Shown here: positions 24,043 through 34,367 of the stretch, one piece after another
How the letters are laid out: every line of letters begins with the position of its first letter
Numbering within the stretch: the first letter of the stretch is position 1
NCBI RefSeq assembly: GCF_000281045.1
Contig: NW_008246125.1
Location: 188,270 to 252,269, forward strand
Source: Saprolegnia diclina VS20
Lineage: Eukaryota; Oomycota; Saprolegniomycetes; Saprolegniales; Saprolegniaceae
Length of the DNA stretch: 64,000 nucleotides
Direction: 5' to 3'
Translations under genes and position numbers: made by a program
Notes under the pieces: model-generated
What the model saw: only the letters and a program-made list of their open reading frames with translations
The model's database searches: none
What the model was told of the DNA's origin: nothing

Positions 24043-24157
24043 TTCAAGATATTGGATTGGTCAAAATCAGAATTTCACTGTGATTGGATAAAAAGACAAT
24101 TGTGGAGCTCGAGAATTCGACATTTCAGCCAATGGCATAGCATTCCATCGATTTACC
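24043..24157. promoter_or_regulatory. Bidirectional promoter NBS1 / SDE2 with four CCAAT boxes
   Basis: 115 bp between divergent starts. CCAAT-type boxes: ATTGG at 24051-24055, 24056-24060 and 24083-24087, and CCAAT at 24129-24133. The segment is AT-richer than the flanking genes. That the two genes are co-expressed is inference. Confidence 0.7.
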
Positions 24158-26090
24158 ATGCGGACGCAACTGCTCGTGGAGCTCGTGCCGCAGCGGTCGA
24201 CGGTCTGCCTCTCCTTTGAGCACGCCAATGTGACGCTCGACGACGTCAAGACCCGCCTGCAGGTGCGCGCTTCGTGAGCCCCCCCCACCTGAAGCTGATG
24301 TGTGGCACCTAGGTGGACCAAGAACTGCCGACCGACGCCTTCCGATTCCTCCATGGGACGCAGCTCCTTGACGGGCTTGTGCCGCATGCGCCCTCTGTCA
24401 TCCGCGCTGTCCTCGCACACGGTCTTCTCGGTGGCAAGGGCGGCTTCGGTGCCATGCTCCGCAGTCAAGGCAAGGGCGCGGGCCAGAAGCCGACAACGGA
24501 TTTCGGGGCCTGTCGGGACTTGAGCGGTCGTCGTTTGCGGCACGTGAACCAAGAGATTGCAATCCAAAAGTGGAACGACGAAGAGCAGATCCGCGAGCAG
24601 CGTAAGCGTGACGGCGTTGACGAGCGCGAGCTGCCGCCGGAAGAGACACCCAGCGGGATTGCCGGCTGGCACCTCAACACGCCGGCGTGGGCCGAGGGCT
24701 TTGGGAAGAAGAAGGGCTCCAAGACCAAGAGAAAACGCAACACGATCATGTGCAACAACTGGCTCCAGGCTCGCGCGCGGTCGACGCCTCCGGAGGACGC
24801 GCCGCGGTGGTGGGGCTGCCCCCGCGGCCGCAATTGCAATTTTGCACACGGTGAAATTGAGCTTCGGGGCGAAGAGCTCACGCTCTACAAGCAACAGAAG
24901 AAGGACGAGGCGCAGCGTCAGAAGGATGAAGCACTTGCCACCTACTTGCACCCGGTCGCGCCCACGGTACTCGAGACTGACGTCAACGACGCGTTCGCTG
25001 CCGGGCTTCGCAAGCGTCGCGCGCTGCAGCAAGCGCACGCCGAGCAAAAGCAGGCGCTCGAGACACAGATGGTGTACGCCCCCGGCGAGACGCGCTGGGC
25101 GACGGCGGCGTCCACGGCGGGCGCTTGGCTCGTGCCTCTGAATGGTAACGTCGTTGTTGCACAAGGCACGCCCGAGACGGATGCGAGCGTCCTCGGACAG
25201 GGCACGTTTGGCACTGCGACTGTCTTTGGGTGCGCCCTGCACTCTGGTCAGTGGTACTACGAGGTTGAGCTCGGCACAGCCGGCATCATGCAACTCGGGT
25301 GGGCTGATGCCATGTTCGAAGCCGATGACGACGAAGGCGACGGTGTGGGCGACCATGTTGCTTCGTGGGCCTATGACGGTCACCGCCGTTTGAAATGGAC
25401 GAATGGCGACTCGACAGCCTACGGCGATTCGTGGGCGCCCGGCGACGTGATTGGCTGCCTCCTGGACCTCGACGCGCGCACTGTGTCCTTCTCGCGCAAC
25501 GGCACGTCCCTCGGCGTCGCGTTTGATGACATTCCGGCTGCGACACCGGCATCTGACTCGACGCTCGGTGGCTTTTACCCGGCCGTGAGCCTTGAAGCAA
25601 ACGAGCGGCTGCTCCTCAACATTGGTGACCGCCCGTTTCTCCACTGCCCTGAAAAATACAATCCAGTGCTCCAAGCACTCGTCAAGGCCAAGGCGCCTTC
25701 AACCCCATTTGTCCAGCCAGCTGTATTGACGCCCGTTCACGTGGAAGACCCTTCGACACATCAAAGTGCTGCGCTTGCCGAAGCGGCCCTGGTCCAAGCT
25801 ACGCCCGTGCTAGAAGTTTGTGATGAAGCGACATCGCTGCCTGAAGCCAAGATCGACCTCACGGCGTGCACGAGTGTCGAAGACCTCATTGCTCTTGGGG
25901 CTGACACTCTGAAGGTCGAACTTATGGCTCGAGGCATGAAGTGGGGGTACGTCCTGCCCGGCGAGCGATTCATGGCGCTAACATTGCTCTGTTTAGTGGT
26001 CTCGCTTTGGAGCGTGCCAAGCGTCTGTGGAGTGTCCGTGGTCTCGAGACCATTCCGTCCAAGCTGCTCGCTCGTAAACCAAAGCAGTAA
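24158..26090 (+). CDS. SDE2 homologue with CCCH, SPRY and SAP segments
   Basis: Three exons, introns 24263-24312 and 25947-25996, 610 residues. Residues 1-76 are a ubiquitin-like fold ending in LLGG; GGKGGFGAMLRS spans the expected SDE2 processing site (after the first GG) and starts the SDE2 core, with ACRDLSGRRLRHVNQE. At about 185-215 there is a CCCH-like zinc finger (a Cys at MCNNW, then GCPRGRNCNFAH). At about 290-485 a SPRY domain is evident (FGCALHSGQWYYEVELGTAGIMQLGWAD, SWAYDG, WAPGDVIGCLLDLD, FSRNGTSLG). At 565-610 is an SDE2-type SAP module (DTLKVELMARGMKWGG...RLWSVRGL). SDE2 acts in splicing and replication-stress response after ubiquitin-like cleavage. The SPRY insertion is not part of the human or yeast protein. 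Confidence 0.9.
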
Positions 26091-26180
26091 ACGACGTAGG
26101 ACCCGTTTGATGGATTATTAAGCGGGTGATGTATCGGTGCAAAAATGAAATGTGCAACATGGACGCGCTGCGTTTACTAC

Positions 26181-28232
26181 CTAATGGTGACCCTTGAGCT
26201 GGAGCTGAGTGAGCATCGTACGGCGTGTTGGCGGTGCGCGGGGAGCGTCCGCGTCTGACTTGAGGCTAATGCTGGGCACGAACGATGAGCGCTGCGGTGG
26301 CGCAAACGAGGCCGGGAGTGGAGGTGCCATCATCGGCGGCGGCGTCGGCAGTGGCGGCTGCCCGTGGAATTGCATCGCAAGAGACGCCACGTTGAAGGCC
26401 GGGTTCGATTGCGGTGGCGGTGGCGGCTGCGGAAAGAATTGCTGCATGGAGAAAGCTGGAGGCGGCAACGGCGGTTGGTACGACGTTGTCGTCGGCAGTG
26501 GCGGTGGCGGCGGCTGGTACGAGGACGAAGGCGGCGGTGGAGGTGGGTACGGCATAGGAGCTGGCGGCATCGTCTTCGGAAGCGGAGGCGGCATCGACGG
26601 CGGTAGTGGTGGTGCTTCAACCGTCTTGGCAAAAGCGGCAAGGTCAAACGGGCGGTCAAGTTGGAACGAGCGGTCCATCGGAGCCACGTTAAGCGCGTCG
26701 AGGCGGAACGAATCCGAGAAGGACGGCACATCCATCGATGTCGACGAGTGCAGGCTCGAGAGAAACGAAGAGGCCTTGGGCTTGTTGAAAAGGAACGTAT
26801 GCGGCACGTCGTCACCGTCGTCGTCGTCGTCCGTGTTGAAGATGGGCGGCTTCTGAAGCAAGATCTCGTCGTCGTCGTCGTCGTCGTCCAAGCCATCTTC
26901 TACAAGAAGCGGGTGTCGCGCCGTGCGGGGCACGGTTGTTTCCTCGATCGAGACGATTTCTTCTTCCTTGTGCTCGTCGTGATCGTAGAGGTCGCCAAGG
27001 CAAAGGCGGTACTGGGCTTGGTACTCGGGACGACAAAGACGATGGCGCTTACGCTGCATTAGCACGCGAAATGCCAAGAGCTTGTCGAGCTTCTCCGACT
27101 CCATCGCGGCAAGTTCAGCGGCAAACTCATGCTCGAGCTTGTACTTCTTGATGTACAGCTGAGCAATGTGATGCTGCTTCTCGCCAAGCGCGACGCGAAT
27201 GAGCGATTGGGGTGCGTATGCTGCGTCCGCGTCGAGGCCGAACTTGGATGCGTACTTGAGCGCTTTGTAGAGCTCCTTGAACGACAGCATCGAATCGAGC
27301 ATTTGCCGGAGAAGAGGCAAGTCCGCGCCGAGACCGAAGTCTTTGATGGCCGCGATGGCAGGGAGGAAATCGCCGCAGAGGATCATGCGCTCGACGAGCA
27401 TACGCGTCGTGAACGCCGAGGGACGACCCTTGATACATTTGAGCGCGGCGGCCCACTGCTGCTCGTTCATCATGCGGTCGACGAGCTTGTCCAGAGAGAA
27501 CTCGTCTTGCAGTTTGCATTCCTAAAACAGTTGTGTTGTGAGATATTATGACAAGCACAAGAAGCGTACAGTGATCGCGGCAGACGCATCTGTCCACGCA
27601 CGCTCTTCCATCAATCCCGCGATGAGCTGCTTGGGCGGAAACACACGTTCCAGCTGGAACTGTTTCGTATACTTTAGCGCCGCCTTGTACTGCTGGGCGC
27701 GAATCATGGCTTGGATAAGCGTCTGCGGTGTCCAAGATGCGCGAGGTGCAGGGCTCTCGGGCGAATTGAACGCCGGGACAAGCTCTTGGGCGTAGCGCAC
27801 GGCGAGATTGAATTGGCCACTGCGAACAAGATCCTTGATAAAGAGCGTGACAAGTGCTTGGTTCTCGCCCAGCTTGAGGTTGCGAATGAGCCGCCCCGCG
27901 AGGTCGAATTGGCGCTGGTCAAGCACGAGGCGCACTACATCCGCGAGTTGGTACTTTTCCGACAAGTATGCCGAGCTCTGGATCCAACTCGCGGCCTCTT
28001 CGAAGCGGTGGCTCGTAAGAAGTACTTGAAGCTGCTGCTCCAGCAGCGCTGGCGCGAGGTTCACTGCTGTGGTGCGAGGAGTGCGTTCCTTCGGGTTTGA
28101 CTGCGTCGGCCGTGCCCGTGGTGGCGTCGGATCTGTAGCGTCCTGAGATGTCTTGCCGCGAGAGCGGGCCCGCGGAGGCGCTTCGCCTGGCGTCCGCCAC
28201 TGCTTCTTGCGGCTCTTCGCGTCGTCCGCCAT
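26181..28232 (-). CDS. Alpha-helical repeat protein with proline-rich C-terminus
   Basis: Two exons, intron 27522-27569, 667 residues from the ATG at 28232. After a basic N-terminus (about 70 residues) there are paired helices spaced like TPR/PPR repeats (RFEEAASWIQSSAYL, GQFNLAVRYAQELV, QYKAALKYTKQFQL, QQWAAALKCIKG, ELYKALKYASKFGL). An acidic linker of poly-Asp follows, then a C-terminal third of proline runs (PPPLPP, PPPPPPSSSY) that could bind SH3/WW/profilin-type partners. The helical part resembles the N-terminal region of EXD3/Mut-7-like proteins, but no exonuclease domain is present. I cannot name it. Poly-GTC tracts on the + strand reflect the Asp runs and may be length-variable. Confidence 0.8.
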
Positions 28233-28642
28233 CAAACACTCTCCCTCGGGGGCTGGAACCTCTCGGACGCGATACCGCAAATGATGGCCTTTCACGGGAC
28301 CACTCTATTTCCGTCATCCATTTAGTAAATAGTGTGTTGTAGAGTGACGACTCTCGCAGCTGCCGCTTGGTGCGAGACACGTCTCTGGACCTCATTTGTC
28401 GGGGCGTACCGGTATGTCGTCACTTGGTATAAGTACTAGGAATGTACTTCACCCAAGTAAGGACAGCCTTCTCATCTCGACAGTCCCCGCAACAGACCAT
28501 TGGGAGATTTTTGCCAGTCCTTTGCAAGTCTACGCTATGGTGCAAAATCGCATGTTCTCTACATCACACACTATTCAAGTATGACACTATTATCGTTGGA
28601 AATAGGATTGGTGGTTTTTTCAAGAAACCAAGGTGCTGCAAG
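28233..28642. other. Intergenic region, divergent genes
   Basis: 410 bp between divergent starts; nothing beyond AT-richer promoter-like sequence is seen. Confidence 0.4.
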
Positions 28643-29444
28643 ATGGCGCTCGAAATCGTGGCCGTGCAGGACAAGTGGGCCGAGCTGCTCCCGCCCAAGA
28701 TCCCGCTGCGCTACGCCTTCTTCCGGTACGAATTCGATGCAGCTCACACCTGGCCTTGAGCAGCCATGCGCTAGGTACCTTGGCTTCTGCATCAAGAAGC
28801 TTGGCGTGGGCGGGCACACGTCGACAGGCGCGCAAAAGCTGGGTCTGCGTGCTGCAGTTTGGTTCCGTGTCAGCAGTAGCAAGGGCCTTATCCTCGAGCA
28901 GTGTGTTCGAAGCGCCTTCAGCGACGGGACCTACTACGTGCAAGACTTGGCCTTCCAGGACGAAGGTCTTCACACATTCACAGTATCCGTCGAGGCGCCT
29001 ACGCTGGCTCCGATTGCACCACTTGTGTTGACCATGAGCATCCACCACTTCATGCGAATCGAAGATGAGCCAATGCTTCTCAAAGGACCGTATGCACCAC
29101 TGCGTCGGCTCGTCAACCCGCGGCTGTCCGCAGACCCGCCACAAGCTCTCGACGGTACCGAGGATGGCATCGTGCGGGAACTCAAGACGATCAAGCATAG
29201 CCTGCGCGCTTGTGATGCCAAGGTACATGCGGTCAATTGCGCCATCTGACGACGACGATGAAATAGTGGTGGATGCGAGCGTGCGATACCCAGGGTGACC
29301 TTGAGGAGCAAAAGCAGCGGAGTCTGCAGAAAACATCAATGGTAAGGTTGACGACTTCACCACCACAATGTTACCCGACATGTATTACATTAGGAACATG
29401 AAGACCGCCCGTATCGTCGAAAGCCCGTCCGACCCAGTACCTAA
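28643..29444 (+). CDS. Hypothetical protein
   Basis: A four-exon model (introns 28726-28774, 29223-29266 and 29342-29393) gives 218 residues. The first two exons are convincing (MALEIVAVQDKWAELLPPK, then a mixed alpha/beta region with GTYYVQDLAFQDEGLHTFTV). The last two are short and basic and rest only on splice signals and an open frame; if intron 29223-29266 is retained, the protein stops eight residues into it. No domain, signal peptide or TM helix is recognised. It runs on the same strand as RAD52, 452 bp upstream of it, one of the few places where strands do not alternate. Confidence 0.6.
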
Positions 29445-29896
29445 AGTCTCTTGTGAAACGGTTTCTCATGTACTGTACTCATATAGTTCGATCGGGTGAC
29501 AAGCGAGACCATGACGGGTACTTTGAAGGGCGTCAAAGAGACATTAAACGTCAGCGCCGAGGCGAAATGCGCATCTTCTCAGTCGAAGCGCTCTCAGGTA
29601 TGCTACGAACGCAGTGCCAGTTTCATCTTGCTCACTCATTATCAACGTAGCAAACGAAACCAATATTATCTTCAGCAAGAAAGAGCTGCACCAGCAACTC
29701 GCGTTGTATGCGCAGAGATAACGCCAATTTGGATCCGTAAATATGGCTCTTGCCACATTTATATAAGTAGGTCCCCCTACCAAGGTAACCGCTCAGTGAA
29801 AATCTCATCTTGAATTTTGTATCAAACACATCAAAGGAGGACTAGCTATTTGGACCGAGACATCAATTTGGAAAATCGCTCGCAGCAGGAAGAGCC
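29445..29896. other. Spacer before RAD52
   Basis: About 450 bp, AT-richer than the genes; holds the RAD52 promoter by position. No motif is confidently named. Confidence 0.4.
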
Positions 29897-31217
29897 ATGG
29901 CGACAGGAAAGCGAAGCGACTGCCTCTTCGGGACGTTAGCCTTTACGAGCGACGAGCAGCAGCGCACAGATGCGTACCTACGCCAAAAGCTCAACCCGGA
30001 CGTGCTCTCTCGGCGGCCTGGGCCTGGCGGCCGGCGCCTCACGTACCTCGAGAGCTGCAAGGCGATCGAGATCGCAAATGAAGCGTTTGGCTTTAACGGT
30101 TGGAGCTGCCGCATCGTCGACTGCAACCTCGAATACGTACGAAGCATTCACTTTGGTGATTTCTCGGTCAACACGGCTCGTAGAAGGACAAGGACAGCAA
30201 CGGCCGCTGGAGCGTCGGGTACAGCGCAGTCGTGCGCATTGAGCTCAAGGACGGGTCTACGCACGAAGACGTTGGATTTGGAACGAGCGATGGCATGAAG
30301 GAGCTAGGTGCTGCCTTGGAGCAATCCAAAAAGGTACACTATTCAAACTGGTAGAGGCCATATCGTTTCCCACTTACATAGGCTAGCATTTCGGATGCTC
30401 GGAAGCGGGCGCTGCGTCTCTTTGGCGAGTATCTTGGCAACTCGTGCTATGATAAAGAGGTATGCTGACAATCAAAGCCGGAAATGGTCACTGAATTCGT
30501 CTACGTAGCACATCAAGGACGTTGCGGCAAACAGGGTAGGTGACGCTATGACAATTCTCAGGCAACTTGCATCTCGTGTAGGCTAACAACGTACCGCTGC
30601 AGTCCCCGACGTCGATCAAGCTCGAAAACGGGACTACATCCAACGCTATTGCAGTCGAGCCCAACGCCCAACGAGTGCTGCCGCCAGCGTCAAGTACCTC
30701 TCGCGCCGTCAATGGCTCCAAGGCGCAGACAGCTGTACAACGCAAGCCGGAAGGTCCACCGGGTGTGTCAAACCAGACTTCTGGTATCGTGCAGTACCAA
30801 CCCGCAGCGGTGTCTCGACCGCCGCAGTACAACCAGGCAAATCAGTTCAACCCTCCGCCACCGATGAACCGCGGACCTCAGGGTCCCCCGAATGTAAAGC
30901 AAGAGCCGTCGTTTGCACCGAAACACAACAACTCGTACGCGCCGCGCCCGGCGTCGACTGTCACCGCCGCACCTGTCACTCTTGTGGACCACGGCAAGCG
31001 CCCGCTACCTCAGCAACAGGCTTTTCCGCGTCCGATGACCAACATGTCGCCCTCCTTGGTCAATGCGTCGCCGTCTCTCGGTTTTGACCGAAAGAGCGCA
31101 CCCGTGTGCATGTACCCAGGCGACCCTGGCGTTGACCTCGACGACCTACGCTACTCGCAATTTGAATTTGACGCCAACGAAACCAACGAAAGCAACAGCA
31201 AGAAGCACAAGTCGTAA
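29897..31217 (+). CDS. RAD52: RAD52 homologue
   Basis: Five exons, introns 30137-30183, 30334-30381, 30460-30508 and 30536-30581, 376 residues. The N-terminal DNA-binding and ring-forming domain (about 1-190) is complete: LNPDVLSRRPGPGGRRLTYL, ANEAFGFNGWSCRIV, GRWSVGYSAVVRIELKDGS, HEDVGFGTSDGMKELGAAL and ARKRALRLFGEYLGNSCYDK. The C-terminal half is Pro/Asn/Gln-rich and divergent, as is usual. RAD52 mediates single-strand annealing and recombinase loading. The stop is only 8 bp from the stop of the convergent PI4K gene, so the two 3' ends must overlap as transcripts. Confidence 0.95.
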
Positions 31218-31225
31218 TGGATCAA

Positions 31226-33812
31226 TTAAGGCACGATGCCGTTCGTGAGTTTCTGGAACTTGTCGTAGCGCTTCGTCCACTTGTTCTTGTAGCTGAGCTT
31301 GACGAGCTTCAGCGCATGCTTGACGGTTGCATCGAGGGGTAGCGGCTCGGCAAAGCGCTCACGAAGCCGCTGGAGGTCCTTGAGCACGTCGCGGTTGGTG
31401 AAGCAGGGAAACGTCGACTTGTGCATCATGATTTCGACTAGCGTCAGTATCTTCTCGGCGTTGCGCTAAGGCGGCAGGGTTCGTTTTTCGTTGTCTCTCA
31501 CGTGTCGTACCTGGAGCGCGACAAAGCCCGCGGCAAAGAGCTGCGCAAACTTGGCAAACATAGGTGACTGGACGCCGCCGAGGACCTCGACCATCTCCTT
31601 CGTGAGCTTGAATGGCGCTTGGCTCTCGAGGCTCCAGTTGCCGCCTGGCGCGATCCCGAGGAGGAAGCCAAAGTCGATGTGGATGAGTCGACCTTGCGTG
31701 TCGAGCAAGATGTTGCCGTTGTGCCGGTCCTTGATCTGGAGGATGAAGCACACGAGAGAGTACGCCGCGAGGCTCTGCACAAAGTTGCGCTGCGCCGTGC
31801 GAAAGCCAATGGATAACGGGTCACCGTACGTGCGCTCAAAGTGCACACGCAGGCTCTTGTAGTTTTTCTGCTTCTTGAGTGCATCAAGCGACTGGGCATC
31901 GTTGATTGTCTCGATGAGCCCTGTGGAGTTGCCCGTGGAGACGATGCGGTACGAGCGCAACCAGAGGGGGAGGTTGGCGCCGGCAAAAATATCTCGAAAC
32001 TTGGCGATCAGCTGCAGCGCAAATACTTCTTGGCGCATGTCGTCGTTCGACTTTGATATCTGCAATATCGAGGATTCGTGTGTGGTTATGTTGAGAAGGA
32101 GCTTACGACCGAGACGAGGTTCCAGCCGGGACGATGGCCGTCCGGTGACGCCGCCTGGATGCGCTTCTACGCGTAGCGTGCAGGGATGGGTGTATACCGC
32201 AGCTTTGTGCTACCTTCTTATCGCTCCAGCTCTCACCGAACACACATGGATCAAGGAGCATGAGCTTGGACAGTCCCATTTCGTACGCGGTCTTGGAGCT
32301 GCGACGCAAGATGCTCGAGTGAAGGTTCTCGTCCACAATGTCCTTCCAGGTCGAAACCTCGTCGTCGTCCAACTCGACGGCGCTGAAGATCGCGCCGAGT
32401 TGCGCATGAACGAGGCGTGCAATTTCGGCACCGTCGTCCATCAGACACGACGATGATGCCGTCGTGAGCGACGGCGTATGCGTCGGAGACAAGGGGCTGT
32501 CGTCGAGAAGCATTGGCTCTTCTTTGTTTTGGGCGTCTTGGAGCACCTCGAAACAAATGAGGCACGGCGCACGCGAGTGTGTCGAGAAGACTGTGCCCTC
32601 GTCGGGGAGAACGCGCAACACACGCGCAAATGGATCTGACGCACGGCCCAGCGGGATATACGCCATCTCTGGGATTTCAAGCTCTCGAAGGAGGCCGGGA
32701 AGAGCAGGCTTTCGAAGCTCGCGCGGCTCCAAGTGGCGCATTTTCTCCGAAATGTCGGTGAGCGCGCGCACAAAGTCACGTTCTTGATGAAAATACTTGT
32801 AGCGCTTGAGGCGCTCGGTCTCGACCCATTCGAGGAGAGCACTCTTCTCGGCGTCCGTAAGAGGCATTGTTGGATCCGTCGCATTGTCGTTGTCTTCGTT
32901 TCGAATCGCATCACGCAAGCCCGGGACATCATGCACGACCTGCGAGAGCTCGAGGTGCTGGTTCACGACCTTGGCCTCGATCGACAAGAGGAGCATGGCC
33001 ACAAGATTGTAGGACGGTGACTCGCGGCAGTCGTGGATGAGACTCTCGAGGAGCCAAAAAAGCTGGAGCGCCAGGTGGATCGAGTTGCCCAGGTGCGCGA
33101 GATATGATTTGCCCTTGCAGATGGAGAGAAGCAGAGGAACAAGCTTGTCCGCATTGCGAGGTGTGTCTGCGTGGACTAGCAAGTGTACGACTTGCTGGAG
33201 GTAAAATTCCACCTACAAGAAAGATGGAATCCACGCATCGAATACAGTGTTCGGACGTCGTCGATCGACCGCGTCGCATACTGTGCGAGCTGGTCCACAA
33301 TGAGATCTGTTGCCACGGCATGGTCCCGGTACTTGTGCAAAAGCCTAAGGCGGTGCACTTAGACTTGTGTTTTGGTATGTGACATACGCAACGGCGACGT
33401 GGCCGTCAAAGTCAGGCTGTCGCAAGCTGTCGGCGATGAGCTCCTTCTCGATGTCGTCTGAGCAAAAATTGAGTGCTGTCATCGCATGGTGCCAACGCTG
33501 CTTCTCTGTCTTGGTCTCTGCCTCAATAACGAGGACCTTGGACTTGATCGTCGAGACGATGAGCGCGTTCTGGTACGTCGTCGAGCCCACGAGCGACTCC
33601 TTTGTGCCTTTCTCCAGCTCGTCCATGTCTTTGACCCCGACGACCGAGTACGACGTGCGTGGCCCCGCGCGACCCTTGGCCTCTTCCTTGCTTGCAAAGA
33701 CCCCCAGCGTCCGGCCCAAGAGCACGCAGTAGCGGCGCCGGCGCATGTGCAGTTTCACGATGAGGTAGCCCTCGATCTTCGACGGCTCGGCCGCAGGGTC
33801 GTTGTTGTTCAT
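31226..33812 (-). CDS. Phosphatidylinositol 4-kinase beta-type with N-terminal PH domain
   Basis: Six exons; introns 33345-33387, 33213-33256, 32167-32213, 32060-32106 and 31466-31510; 786 residues. Residues 10-120 form a PH domain (KIEGYLIVKLHMRRRRYCVLLG at its start, KTEKQRWHHAMTAL as the final helix). A helical region follows (ADKLVPLLLSICKGKSYLAHL). The kinase domain fills the C-terminal third: HRPGWNLVSVISKSNDDMRQE, QIKDRHNGNILL (catalytic loop) and LIHIDFGFLLG (DFG equivalent). The catalytic part is closest in layout to PI4K-beta/Pik1, which makes PI4P at the Golgi. Animal PI4K-beta lacks a PH domain, so the N-terminus is unusual. The ATG at 33812 is the first in frame. Confidence 0.93.
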
Positions 33813-34367
33813 GCTGTTGCGTCTGCGTCCACGAACGACGACTGCGATGGAAGATTGAAGCGGTTTTGGATCTTGGAGTTTTGCGCGTTTTACTCTTTAA
33901 AGAGTCGTTTCACGTTTAGATCGCCGTTCACGAAACTTGCTTTTTCTCCACGTTGATAGGTGGTCATGTCGAGTGTCGCCGCGTCCATAGTGATTTGCTC
34001 CGCGTAACTTGACTGTTAAACCTCCAATGTGTCGAGTGCACCGTAACTCTTTGTTCCTCAGTAACATAGTAAGCTCAACCTCCCGGGCGAATACTGCGCA
34101 TCGCAGTCGACAGGTGCCCTAAAGTACGGTGACATTGGTCGCTCGCTCAGCAATAAATCCTCGTACCCGCAAGGTCAGCACTAACTCTGATGTGTGCGTG
34201 TGAAGACGCAATATCGTGGGCCCTATATGCAGTGCACTCTCGAGCGTTCCCTGCCGTCTTTGCTTAGAAGGCGCGAAATCGAAACTGTTCCAGATATGGT
34301 TGACTTGAAACGAGAATACCAGTCGCATCCACGTTTCAACAACTCGCATTCGGTTGTTTGCTCGAAC
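33813..34367. other. Divergent intergenic region PI4K / CTL
   Basis: 555 bp, AT-richer; contains TTTAAAGAGTCGTTTC near 33895. No gene is seen. Confidence 0.4.

Noticed and set aside
24067..25674. 535-codon frame on the - strand over SDE2
   Set aside because: Shadow of the SDE2/SPRY coding frame, which has clear domains on the + strand.
26209..26856. Gly-rich + strand frame (GGGGG repeats)
   Set aside because: It is the complement of the proline-rich codons of the gene on the - strand.
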